Positions 1 through 7,415 of a stretch of DNA of 19,647 bases are shown one piece after another. The notes under the pieces are model-generated. The model did no database searches. It was given only the letters and a program-made list of their open reading frames with translations, and was not told the DNA's origin. Location of the stretch: contig CALMNS010000685.1 in NCBI GenBank assembly GCA_937871635.1, forward strand, positions 1 through 19,647, written 5' to 3'. The stretch is from an uncultured Solirubrobacter sp. Its GTDB lineage: Bacteria; Actinomycetota; Thermoleophilia; Solirubrobacterales; Solirubrobacteraceae. Numbering within the stretch: the stretch's first letter is position 1; each line of letters begins with the position of its first letter. A program made the position numbers and the translations under genes.

Positions 1-35
1 GCCCCCGCCCACGCGGCCCATTCGGAATCAACCAT

Positions 36-416
36 CTAGGGCGCGGCGAGCGCCGTCCCCGGGGCACGGCTCGCCGCGAGTGCGGCGAGCGCGGCGGCCT
101 CCACCACGGCGTCGGCGAGGTAGACCGGCGAGATCCGCCCACGCGAGACGTGCACGACGTCGATCGCGGCGAGCGCGGTGGCGCTGCCGGCGGCGAGCCC
201 GAGGATCTCCGGCGTCGGCCGGCCCCGTGCTGCGGCGCCGACCAGCGCACCGCCGATCACCGTCACGAGGCCGCCGACGGTCTGCACCAGCCACCACTCG
301 AGCTTCGGGCCGGTCGCCCGCTCGAACCACCGGCGCGAGACGAACGGCGCGATCCCGGACGCGACGTAGTAGGCGCCCTGGGCGAGCAGGACCGATCGAA
401 GCTCGGGGCGGGCCAT
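36..416 (-). CDS. Small multi-pass membrane protein, function unknown
   Basis: The 126-residue protein is mostly hydrophobic, with likely membrane segments near residues 8-24, 41-63, 69-88 and 97-115, separated by short Arg-rich loops (for example SRRWFERATG). I see no catalytic or binding motif and do not recognise the family. It starts with ATG, has only a weak ribosome binding site, and begins 22 bp after the stop of the upstream phosphatase gene on the same strand. It is therefore probably co-transcribed with that gene. A role in the cell envelope is possible but cannot be read from the sequence. The continuous membrane-protein pattern and tight spacing support it as a real gene; the function is open. 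Confidence 0.65.
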   Translation of the reverse strand: MARPELRSVLLAQGAYYVASGIAPFVSRRWFERATGPKLEWWLVQTVGGLVTVIGGALVGAAARGRPTPEILGLAAGSATALAAIDVVHVSRGRISPVYLADAVVEAAALAALAASRAPGTALAAP

Positions 417-438
417 CCCCGGGGGCTACCCGCCACCC

Positions 439-1965
439 TCAGGCGGGCACCGCGCCTGGGCGCCCGGCCTCGACGACCCAGCTGGTGAGCGTCGTCGCCG
501 GCGCGCTCGGGTCGTTCGCCGCGGCGACGACCTGGTAGTCCGAGCGCCACGCCTCCGGCGTCACGGTGCAGCGGACGTAGCCCCGGCGGTCGCCGTCGAA
601 GAACTTGACGTGCGGGTTGACGTCGACGGCCTGCGCCACGGCGGGGGCCCAGCTGCAGTTCGAGCTGATCGACGTCCCCACGAACTCGGTGGCGAGCGTC
701 TCCGAGGCGGGATCGTCGAAGTCGGCCTTGAGGTCGTTGACCCAGCTCGAGTGCCAGTCTCCGGTGAGCACGACGGGGTTGGCGGGACGCCGCTGGGCGA
801 CGAAGTCGAGCAGCCGGTCGCGGGCCCCCGCGTAGCCATCCCACTGGTCGTGGTTGACGCTCACCCCCTCGCCGCGGTCGTAGTCGAACTGCGCGACGAT
901 GGTCTGCTGCGCGATGGCGTTCCAGCGCGCCGGCGAGCGCGCGAGGCGATCGAGCAGCCAGCGCTCCTGCGTCGCGCCGGTCATCGTCCGTCCCGGGTCG
1001 TCGGTCCGCGGATCGCGGGGACCGGCCGGGAAGTTCTCCGTGAGCTGGTCGGAGCGGTACTGCCGGGTGTCGAGCACGCTGAAGTCGAGCAGGTCGCCGA
1101 AGGCGAGGCCGCGGTAGAGGTGCAGGCTCGGCCCCTTGGGCCGCTGGGGGCGCCGCAGCGGGAGGTGCTCGTAGTAGGCCTGGAACGCCGCCGCCCGCAG
1201 CGCCGCGAAGCGACCGGGCTCGTTGCTCGCCTCGCCGTCGGGCTGCGAGACGCCGTCCGCCCAGTTGTTCTCGATCTCGTGGTCGTCGAAGGTGACCACG
1301 AACGGGAAGCGGGCGTGGGCGGCCTGGAGGTCCGGCGACGTCTTGTACAGGGCGTGGAGGAGCCGGAAGTCCTGCAGCGTCTCGGTGTCGCGGCGCTCGT
1401 AGATGTAGTCGCCCACGTGCACCACCAGGTCGAGGTCGTCCTCGGCCATCGTGCGGTAGGCCGCGTAGGGCCCGCCGACCCACGCCTGGCACGAGGCCAG
1501 CGCGAAGCGGACCTCGTCCGTGGCTCCCGCCGGTGCGGTGCGGGTCCGCCCGACGGGGCTCACCTCGCCGCCGGCGACGAAGCGGAAGAAGTACTCGCGA
1601 CCCGGCTGGAGCCCCCCGACCTCGGCGTGGACGGCGTGCCCGAGCTCGGGCACGGCGACCGCGCGCTCGCGGCGCACCCGGCGACGGAACGCCTCGTCCT
1701 CGGCCACCTCCCACGTCACCGGCACGCGCCGGTCGGGCATGCCGCCGCGTCCGTCGGCGGCCAGCGGGTCTGGAGCCAGTCGGGTCCACAGCACCACGCC
1801 GTCCGGCAACGGATCACCCGAAGCCACCCCGAGCGTGAACGGGTAGTCCGACAGACGCTGACGCGCGAGGACGGGAGCCGCCGAGACACCGGCGGCCGCC
1901 GCCCAGAGGGCGCCCGTCCCCAGCGCGGACTTCCCCAACAGCTCCCTGCGGCTCAACTGCGTCAC
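439..1965 (-). CDS. phoD: PhoD-like alkaline phosphatase/phosphodiesterase, Tat-exported
   Basis: The 508-residue enzyme belongs to the PhoD metallophosphatase family, which releases phosphate from phosphoesters outside the cell. A twin-arginine signal is visible at residues 5-12 (SRRELLGK), followed by an Ala-rich hydrophobic stretch to about residue 31, so folded export by Tat is expected. The PhoD N-terminal domain motif (YPFTLGVASGDP, residues 41-52) is followed by the metal-site motifs GDYIYE (185-190), DDHEIENNW (227-235) and GDWHSSW (402-408). I chose the GTG at 1965 because AAAGGAG lies 9 nt upstream and it puts the Tat motif at the usual place. The ATG at 2019 would add 18 residues without a comparable ribosome binding site. 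PhoD genes in actinobacteria are often phosphate-regulated, but no Pho box was identified here. It has no evident link to the catabolic genes to its right. Confidence 0.93.
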   Translation of the reverse strand: MTQLSRRELLGKSALGTGALWAAAAGVSAAPVLARQRLSDYPFTLGVASGDPLPDGVVLWTRLAPDPLAADGRGGMPDRRVPVTWEVAEDEAFRRRVRRERAVAVPELGHAVHAEVGGLQPGREYFFRFVAGGEVSPVGRTRTAPAGATDEVRFALASCQAWVGGPYAAYRTMAEDDLDLVVHVGDYIYERRDTETLQDFRLLHALYKTSPDLQAAHARFPFVVTFDDHEIENNWADGVSQPDGEASNEPGRFAALRAAAFQAYYEHLPLRRPQRPKGPSLHLYRGLAFGDLLDFSVLDTRQYRSDQLTENFPAGPRDPRTDDPGRTMTGATQERWLLDRLARSPARWNAIAQQTIVAQFDYDRGEGVSVNHDQWDGYAGARDRLLDFVAQRRPANPVVLTGDWHSSWVNDLKADFDDPASETLATEFVGTSISSNCSWAPAVAQAVDVNPHVKFFDGDRRGYVRCTVTPEAWRSDYQVVAAANDPSAPATTLTSWVVEAGRPGAVPA

Positions 1966-2096
1966 GGTCCCGGGCTCCTTTGCGTCGATCGGTTCGGCAC
2001 CTGGGGGGGACCGTGGCATCTGTGCCCGCGGCGGCTGTGAAGTCTTCGTGTCCGCGGGCAGCCGCCGATCGGTCTCGATCGCGAGGGCGAGCTCGT

Positions 2097-2122
2097 CGAC
2101 CGTCCGCCCAGGCGGACGGTCG
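2097..2122. promoter_or_regulatory. 26-bp palindrome, operator-like
   Basis: Arms CGACCGTCCGCC and GGCGGACGGTCG are perfect 12-bp inverted repeats around a central CA. A spacer of 2 nt is too short for an efficient RNA hairpin terminator but suits a dimeric regulator such as a TetR-family protein. It lies 131 bp upstream of the phoD start and about 280 bp upstream of the permease start. Which protein binds it, and which gene it controls, is not known. Confidence 0.55.
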
Positions 2123-2123
2123 G

Positions 2124-2199
2124 GCCGGCACGGAGGTCAGTGGCCTGTGCTCTCGGTTAGCGGCGGGAGACGCGTGGGCGGCTCCCGACGCGTGCCGGC
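2124..2199. repeat. Nested inverted repeats, possible branched structure
   Basis: The outer arms GCCGGCACG (2124-2132) and CGTGCCGGC (2191-2199) are perfect 9-bp complements. Between them sit an inner hairpin CGGGAG / CTCCCG (2164-2169 and 2182-2187, 12-nt loop) and an imperfect palindrome AGGTCAGTGGCCT starting at 2134. As RNA or single-stranded DNA this could form a three-way junction. In a GC-rich genome some of this pairing may be chance. Confidence 0.35.
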
Positions 2200-2292
2200 A
2201 GTGGCGTTGTCTCCCATGAGCCGTCACGGACAGTCAGGCGGGCAGACGCTGGCACAGCCGCTCGCTAGAGGCGTCGAAGAGCCGCAGGAGTT

Positions 2293-2309
2293 CACTAATG
2301 GAGTTAGTG
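2293..2309. promoter_or_regulatory. Inverted repeat CACTAA-N5-TTAGTG, candidate operator
   Basis: Perfect 6-bp arms (2293-2298 and 2304-2309) surround a 5-bp spacer. The right arm overlaps the TTAGT element of the shared promoter module, so a dimeric regulator bound here would sit next to the TTGACA element of the importer promoter. The left arm is not conserved at the other two module copies. Confidence 0.5.
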
Positions 2310-2392
2310 ACGCTTGACAAACAACGGCGGGTTATGGGAGGGTTGTCGCCAAGGGAGGGAGAGGGCGCTTTCGTTAGCGGTCAAGTACTTAG
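2301..2392 (+). promoter_or_regulatory. Shared promoter module, copy 1 (importer operon)
   Basis: The core GAGTTAGTGACGCTTGACA (2301-2319) matches cores at 8694-8712 and 11246-11264, each with exactly 5 nt between TTAGT and TTGACA. Downstream, TTCGTTAGCGGTCA (2370-2383) is identical to 11313-11326. AAGTACTTAG (2383-2392) resembles AAGCACTTAG at 8740-8749. TTGACA could be a -35 element, but no convincing -10 follows at 16-18 bp (TATGGG lies only 13 bp away). The block may therefore be a regulator site rather than a plain sigma-70 promoter. It ends 12 bp before the permease start. Confidence 0.6.
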
Positions 2393-2404
2393 GACCGGGC
2401 GGCG

Positions 2405-3436
2405 GTGTCAATCGGGTCCATGCACCGCGTCGAGCGACATCAACCCCAGCTGACCGCCGTGGCACGCGCCATTCAGCCGACTCCGACGCTCGTCATCACG
2501 GGCGCCGTCGTCCTGCTGATGGCCGTCTCCCAGCTCGCCATCACGAGCAGCTTCTTCTCGCAGGGCACGCTTTCGACCCTGACTCCGCTGATCGGCATCC
2601 TGGTCCTCGTCGCCATCGGCCAGGCGTTCGTGATCAGCACGGGAGGCATCGACCTCAGCCTGCCCGCGACGATGACGGTGGTCGGGGCGATCGTCCTCAA
2701 GCAGTCCGAGGGCCAGGACGGCGGGCTGGTCGGGGCGCTGATCGTCTGCGCCGGGGCGTGCGTCGTGATCGGCCTCGTGAACGGCGTCCTGGTCGAGGGT
2801 CTGGGACTGAACTCGCTCGTGGCCACCCTGGCGGTCGGCCAGCTCGTGCTCGGCTGCACGCAGCTCTACCGCGGCGCCGTTCCGCCGGTGCAGCAGGTGC
2901 CCGGGAGCCTCGGCGCATGGGCGACCGCCGACGTCGGCGGGATCAGCTTCATCCTCCTCGCCTCCGTCGTACTGGCCGTGCTCACGACGTTCTTCCTGCA
3001 CCGCATGGTGGTCGGACGCCGCCTCGTCGCCGGCAGCACCGCCGAGCGGGCCGCGGTGCTGTCGGGCATCAGGGCGCCGCTGTACCGGGTCGCCGCCTAC
3101 GTGGTCGCTGCGCTCGTCTACGGCGTCGGCGGCGTACTGGCCTCGGGGCAGACCGGCACCCCGGACCTGACGCTGGGCGAGCCGTACCTGCTGACCAGCG
3201 TGGTCGCGGTGGTGCTCGGCGGTGCCGTGCTGACCGGCGGACGCATCAGTCCCATCGCGACGCTGATGGGCGCCGTCTTCATCGCCGTGCTGGATTTCGA
3301 CCTGCGGGTGCAAGGCCTCTCTGCGGGCGCCCGCCTCATCGCCCAAGGCGCCGTCCTGGTGCTGGGGCTGGCCCTCATCCACGTCATCCGCCACCGGGCG
3401 GAAATCAGTCGGGCGCTGCGGCGGCTCGCCGCTTGA
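2405..3436 (+). CDS. CUT2/RbsC-like ABC transporter permease
   Basis: The 343-residue inner-membrane permease of a ribose-type ABC importer has about eight to ten hydrophobic segments. It carries the family hallmark GGIDLSLPATM, near the end of the third hydrophobic stretch, and the late motif TSVVAVVLGGAVLTGGRIS. Its partners are the binding protein 47 bp downstream and the ATPase-permease fusion that follows. I took the GTG at 2405, with AGGA 10 nt upstream; the ATG at 2420 would shorten it by 5 residues and has a weaker site. The family transports sugars, autoinducer-2 and other small polar molecules, so the fold does not fix the substrate. Since a second permease domain is fused to the ATPase, this one probably forms half of a heterodimeric channel. 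Confidence 0.9.
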   Translation: MSIGSMHRVERHQPQLTAVARAIQPTPTLVITGAVVLLMAVSQLAITSSFFSQGTLSTLTPLIGILVLVAIGQAFVISTGGIDLSLPATMTVVGAIVLKQSEGQDGGLVGALIVCAGACVVIGLVNGVLVEGLGLNSLVATLAVGQLVLGCTQLYRGAVPPVQQVPGSLGAWATADVGGISFILLASVVLAVLTTFFLHRMVVGRRLVAGSTAERAAVLSGIRAPLYRVAAYVVAALVYGVGGVLASGQTGTPDLTLGEPYLLTSVVAVVLGGAVLTGGRISPIATLMGAVFIAVLDFDLRVQGLSAGARLIAQGAVLVLGLALIHVIRHRAEISRALRRLAA

Positions 3437-3483
3437 CCCCCCGCCGTACCCGAGATCGCAGCTCCAAGAGGAGGAGGAGAAAG

Positions 3484-4746
3484 ATGTCGTTCATCGCAAG
3501 GTCCGCCAAGCGCGGGGGGTGGCTCGACCTGTCCCGCGGCATCCGCGCAGCCGTGCTGCTCGTCGTCGTGCTCGTCGCCGGCTGCGGTGGCTCGGATGCG
3601 GGGAGCTCCGAGGTATCGGGAGCGAGGACCGCCGGATCCTCGGGCGAGGTCAAGGTGTCAGAGACGGCGCTGCAGAAGACCGTCGACCAGGCGCTGAGCA
3701 CCGACGACGTCAAGGCCTCGTCGCTGCCGCCGCTGATGCGGGACGCGCTGGCGCGGGCCAGCCGCGAGCTGACGAGCGCGCAGATGGACAAGGCCTACGA
3801 ATGCTGGAAGGCGACGTCCTGCACGCTCGGTGACGGCCCGCTCACGCTGGCGCACGCCGATGTCTTCGCCAGCAACACCTGGCGGCAGTTCACGAAGATG
3901 AACGTGATCCTCCAGGCGCTCACGCATCCCGAGGTCGGGAAGTACATCTACACCGACGCGAACTACGACCTCTCGAGCTACCAGGCCAACCTCCGCACGC
4001 TGACCGCACAGGGCGCCGACGCGATCGTCACCATCAACGAGTTCGGCCCGGCCGCGAACGCGGCGCTCGCCACCGCCCAGCGGCAGGGTGCCTCCGTCGC
4101 CACCTACGTCGGCGCGATGGAGGACGCGCCGTCCAACGCCTACACGACCCGAGTGCAGTACGACCTCTGCGCGACCGGGAAGGCCATGGCCAAGGCGGCG
4201 CAAACGGCCACCTCGGCGAACGGCCCCGTCGCCTTCTTCGAGGGCCTGGCCGGCAATCCCCAGGACGCCAAGGTGAAGGGCTGTCTTGCAGACGCGGGGG
4301 TGCAGACCGCGTTCAGCGAGGCGACGGAGTACACGGCGGCGGGAACGCAGAAGGCCGCGTCCGCGCTCATCGCATCCGGCAAGCCTGCGAAGGCGATCCT
4401 CTACAGCTACGCGAACACGGTGCCGAGCATCGTGAACGCCTACCGGAAGGCCGGGAAGGACACCCCGGCGATCATCACCACGACGCAGAGCAACGCGACC
4501 GCCTGCCAGCGGGCGGAGAAGCCCTACCCGCTGTTCCTCACGAACTCGGCGAACTGGGCCTCGCGGATCTCGGTCGACGCGAGCGTCGCGGCCGCCAACG
4601 GCAAGAAGGTGGCGAAGTCCGTCATCTTCCCGCTGCCGTTCTTCGAGGCGACCGACCGCGACTGCGACAAGAGCAAGCCGGCGGAGTACCCGGGTCCCAC
4701 ACTGGTGCCCGACGCGCTCACCGAGAAGATGCTCGCGGCGAAGTAG
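3484..4746 (+). CDS. ABC transporter substrate-binding lipoprotein (Peripla_BP_4-like)
   Basis: The 420-residue protein begins with a positively charged leader, a hydrophobic core and the lipobox VAGC, predicting acylation at Cys34 and anchoring outside the membrane. A low-complexity linker and a helical region (about residues 55-118) precede the first recognisable strand of the sugar-binding-protein fold (LTLAHADVF, from about 120). AQGADAIVTINEF and the GKPAKAILYSY region follow the usual two-lobe pattern. Six further Cys residues (107, 113, 229, 267, 341, 394) are unusual for this fold. The ATG at 3484 is set by the strong site GAGGAGGAG a few nt upstream. The frame is open further upstream, but only as the shadow frame of the permease gene. 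It captures the substrate for the importer; the ligand is unknown. Confidence 0.9.
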   Translation: MSFIARSAKRGGWLDLSRGIRAAVLLVVVLVAGCGGSDAGSSEVSGARTAGSSGEVKVSETALQKTVDQALSTDDVKASSLPPLMRDALARASRELTSAQMDKAYECWKATSCTLGDGPLTLAHADVFASNTWRQFTKMNVILQALTHPEVGKYIYTDANYDLSSYQANLRTLTAQGADAIVTINEFGPAANAALATAQRQGASVATYVGAMEDAPSNAYTTRVQYDLCATGKAMAKAAQTATSANGPVAFFEGLAGNPQDAKVKGCLADAGVQTAFSEATEYTAAGTQKAASALIASGKPAKAILYSYANTVPSIVNAYRKAGKDTPAIITTTQSNATACQRAEKPYPLFLTNSANWASRISVDASVAAANGKKVAKSVIFPLPFFEATDRDCDKSKPAEYPGPTLVPDALTEKMLAAK

Positions 4747-4755
4747 GCGGGCGAC

Positions 4756-7362
4756 GTGGCCAATCAGACGGCTCCGGCCGACAGGATCCGGCCGAGCCCT
4801 GCCGCCGCACCGGCGGCAGGGCCGGCGCTGCGGGCGGTCGACATCTCGAAGCGCTACGGCGTCGTCCGGGCGCTGGAGTCGGTGACGCTCGAGCTCCGTC
4901 GCGGCGAGGTCCATGCCCTTGTCGGTGAGAACGGCTCGGGCAAGTCGACCTTGGTCGGCATCGCCAGCGGCACGGTCACCCCGGATACCGGCACCATCGA
5001 GATCGGCGGTGCCGCGTGCCGTCGCCCGACGCCTTGGGAGTCGCAGCGCAACGGGGCCCTGACCGTGTTCCAGGACGGCTCGGTCATCCCCGGGCTGTCG
5101 ATCGCTCAGAATCTCTTCCTCGGCACGCCGCCGGCCGCCCGGCCGCCGTATCGCGAGGTGATCCGGTGGGCCGGCGAGCGGTTGGAGGCGTTCGGTCTCG
5201 GGCGCATGGCGCCCGGGCTCCAGGCCGGCAGGCTCTCCGCCGCCGACCGTCAGCTGCTCGAGATGGTCCGGGCGATGATGGCGCGGCCGGCCGTGCTGCT
5301 GCTCGACGAGGCGACCTCGGCGCTCGACGCCGCCGGCGTCGACGTCGCGCTCGAGCTCATGCGCGACGCCGGCGCGGACGGCTGCGCAGTCCTCCTGGTC
5401 ACCCACCGCCTCTCGGAGGTCTTCCGCATCGCGGATCGCATCTCCGTCCTGCGCGACGGCCGCTACCGCGGCACCTACGACCCCGCCTCGATCGACCAGG
5501 CCGCCCTCGTGGAGCTGATGGCCGGTCGCAGCGTCGACGTCGAGTTCCCCGCGCGGACCGGGCAGGCCGGGGAGGTCATCCTCGAGGCCCGCGCGCTCAG
5601 CGGCGGTGAGTACGGGCCGATCGATCTGCAGTTGCGACGCGGCGAGATCCTCGGGATCGCCGGCGCCGACGGCAACGGCCAGCTCCAGCTGCTCGAAGGC
5701 CTCGCCGCGATGGACGATCCGGGCGGTGCTCTCGCGGTCGACGGCCGCCCCATCGCGAGCTTCGATCGGGCCTGGTCCGCCGGCGTCGCCTACCTCTCCT
5801 CGGACCGCCGCAATGCTTCGCTTCACCAGACCCTGCCGATCCGCGAGAACCTCGTCCTCGGAGTCCTGGGCAAGCTCTCCCGCGGCGGGGTCGTGACCAG
5901 GCGCCGCGAGGAGCGGCAGGTGCAGGAGAGCATCGAGCGCTACGGCGTACGCCTCGGCTCGCCGGAGGAGCCGATGACCTCGCTGTCCGGCGGCAACCAG
6001 CAGAAGGTCGCACTCGGGAAGGTGCTCGAGACGCACCCGCGGGTCCTGCTCTGCGACGAGCCGACGCAGGGTGTCGACGTCCGCTCGCGCCTGGACATCT
6101 ACCGGATGCTGCGCCAGAGCGCCGAAGCCGGGCTCGCGGTGGCGGTCGTCTCCTCCGACGCGGCGGAGCTGGCCGGCCTATGCGACCGGGTGATCGTCCT
6201 GTCCCGCGGCCAGATCGTCGCCGAGCTCGACGGCGAGCACGCCTCTGAGACGCGGATCGTCCACGCCTTCACCGGTCACGAGACGGGGCCCGAGCGCGAG
6301 GTTGCCGCCGGACAGGTGTCGTCGGGGCCTTCGTCGCGCAGGACACGGCTGCGTGAGGCGGTCGGCCGGCACCCGGACGGGGCGCGGCTCGGGCTCCTGG
6401 CGATCGTCCTCGTCCTCCTCTCCGCCTACGTCCAGAGCCAGCAGAGCAGCTTCCTGACCACGGCCGGCATCTACAACCTGCTGCTGCTGGCGTCGCCGCT
6501 GGCGGCGATCGCGGCGGCCCAGTTCGTCGTCATGTTCATCGGCGGCATCGACATCTCGGTCGGCGCCACGATGAGCGTGACCGTCTGCCTGCTCTCCTAC
6601 TGGGTGCAGAGCGGCTCGACGGTGGTGGCGCTGCTTCTCGCGCTGGCGGTCGGAATCGGCGTGGGAACCCTCATCGGGATCGGCAACTCGACGCTGATCG
6701 AGCGGCTGCACGTCTCACCGGTGATCGCGACGATCGCGACGCTGGGACTCCTGCAAGGGGTCGGCCTGACGCTGCGCCCGACGCCCGGCGGCGTCATCGA
6801 CGCCGGGCTGACCGAGCTGCTGACGAGGCAGATCTGGGTCTTCCCGCTGCCGCTCCTGGTGCTGTGCGTGCTGTTCCTGATCGCGGACTGGCGGTTGCGC
6901 TCGACCGGCACGGGCCTGCGCCTACGCGCGGTCGGGCTCGACGCCCGGTTCGCCTACCGGCTCGGGGTCGACGCGCCGCGGCTGCGTCGACTCAGCTACG
7001 TGCTGTGCGCCGCGCTGGCCGGCGTGGCCGGCGTGGTCCTCGCGGGGCAGGTCGGGGTCGGTGACCCGACGGTGGGCGACCAGTACGTGCTGCTCGCGAT
7101 CGCCGCGCCGATCGTCGGCGGGGCGAGCCTGCTCGGCGGTCGGGGCACCTTCTTCGGCTGCGCGCTCGGCTCGGTCCTGCTCGCGCTCGGGCTCACGCTG
7201 CCGACCACCCTCAGCCTCGGCGAGGGCTGGAACTTCATCCTCACGGGTGGACTGACGCTGCTCGCGCTCGCCATCTACACCCGAGGCGTGGGGGGCGCGG
7301 TCCGCAGCCGCGCGCGCGCCCTCACCCAGCGGCTCACGCCCGCCGGCAGGCAGGGCGCCTGA
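4756..7362 (+). CDS. Fused ABC importer ATPase (RbsA-like) and permease (RbsC-like)
   Basis: This 868-residue protein joins two proteins that are normally separate. Residues about 25-265 are the first ATPase domain, with Walker A GENGSGKST (57-65), family-type signature LSAADRQ (160-166), Walker B LLLDE (181-185) and His217. Residues about 275-508 are the second domain, with a degenerate Walker A GADGNGQ (303-309), signature LSGGNQQKV (410-418) and Walker B LLCDEPTQGVD (431-441). Degenerate second P-loops are normal in the RbsA family. After a Ser/Arg-rich linker (about 510-545), residues 546-845 form a permease with GGIDISVGATM (596-606). It starts with GTG 9 bp after the binding-protein stop, so it is in the same operon. 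The stand-alone permease presumably supplies the other half of the channel. Confidence 0.92.
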   Translation: MANQTAPADRIRPSPAAAPAAGPALRAVDISKRYGVVRALESVTLELRRGEVHALVGENGSGKSTLVGIASGTVTPDTGTIEIGGAACRRPTPWESQRNGALTVFQDGSVIPGLSIAQNLFLGTPPAARPPYREVIRWAGERLEAFGLGRMAPGLQAGRLSAADRQLLEMVRAMMARPAVLLLDEATSALDAAGVDVALELMRDAGADGCAVLLVTHRLSEVFRIADRISVLRDGRYRGTYDPASIDQAALVELMAGRSVDVEFPARTGQAGEVILEARALSGGEYGPIDLQLRRGEILGIAGADGNGQLQLLEGLAAMDDPGGALAVDGRPIASFDRAWSAGVAYLSSDRRNASLHQTLPIRENLVLGVLGKLSRGGVVTRRREERQVQESIERYGVRLGSPEEPMTSLSGGNQQKVALGKVLETHPRVLLCDEPTQGVDVRSRLDIYRMLRQSAEAGLAVAVVSSDAAELAGLCDRVIVLSRGQIVAELDGEHASETRIVHAFTGHETGPEREVAAGQVSSGPSSRRTRLREAVGRHPDGARLGLLAIVLVLLSAYVQSQQSSFLTTAGIYNLLLLASPLAAIAAAQFVVMFIGGIDISVGATMSVTVCLLSYWVQSGSTVVALLLALAVGIGVGTLIGIGNSTLIERLHVSPVIATIATLGLLQGVGLTLRPTPGGVIDAGLTELLTRQIWVFPLPLLVLCVLFLIADWRLRSTGTGLRLRAVGLDARFAYRLGVDAPRLRRLSYVLCAALAGVAGVVLAGQVGVGDPTVGDQYVLLAIAAPIVGGASLLGGRGTFFGCALGSVLLALGLTLPTTLSLGEGWNFILTGGLTLLALAIYTRGVGGAVRSRARALTQRLTPAGRQGA

Positions 7363-7380
7363 GTGGACCCGGGTCCGATC

Positions 7381-7408
7381 CGTCCGGCGTGGCGGGCCGC
7401 GCCGGGCG
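7381..7408. terminator. Stem-loop between convergent genes, possible bidirectional terminator
   Basis: A 9-bp stem (7381-7389 with 7400-7408, one G-U pair) closes a 10-nt loop in the 53-bp gap between the convergent fusion gene and thiolase gene. No T-run follows on either side, so it is not a classic intrinsic terminator. Stem-loops without a U tract are often found at actinobacterial gene ends. Confidence 0.4.
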
Positions 7409-7415
7409 ACGCTCG

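Larger units (their letters stand above)
1966..2404. other. Gene-free divergent intergenic region (phoD / ABC importer)
   Basis: This 439-bp stretch separates two divergent genes and contains no ORF with a plausible ribosome binding site and protein-like composition. It holds several symmetric elements listed separately: a 26-bp palindrome at 2097-2122, a nested inverted-repeat structure at 2124-2199, an inverted repeat CACTAA-N5-TTAGTG at 2293-2309, and a promoter-module copy at 2301-2392 next to the permease start. Both the phosphatase and the importer promoters must lie here. Confidence 0.8.

Noticed and set aside
610..2040. Plus-strand frame of 476 codons opposite the phosphatase
   Set aside because: Val/Gly/Arg-rich shadow of the phoD gene with no recognisable domain.
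2314..2319. TTGACA elements as ordinary sigma-70 -35 boxes
   Set aside because: Only the copy at 8707 has a tolerable -10 at 18 bp; the copies at 2314 and 11259 have none at 16-18 bp. The conserved TTAGT-N5 context suggests a regulator site or a non-standard promoter, so no firm promoter call is made.
2314..4746. Long plus-strand frame of 810 codons covering the permease and the binding protein
   Set aside because: Its first part is the shadow frame of the permease gene, with Arg/Pro-rich non-protein composition. Only the part from 3484, behind a strong ribosome binding site and a lipoprotein signal, is real.
3658..6036. Minus-strand frame of 792 codons
   Set aside because: It is antisense to the binding-protein and ATPase genes, which have clear motifs. 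Long antisense frames are expected in very GC-rich DNA.
7365..7376. 12-bp palindrome GGACCCGGGTCC just after the fusion-gene stop
   Set aside because: Short and spacer-free; at this GC content it is likely chance, and the stem-loop at 7381-7408 is the better terminator candidate.
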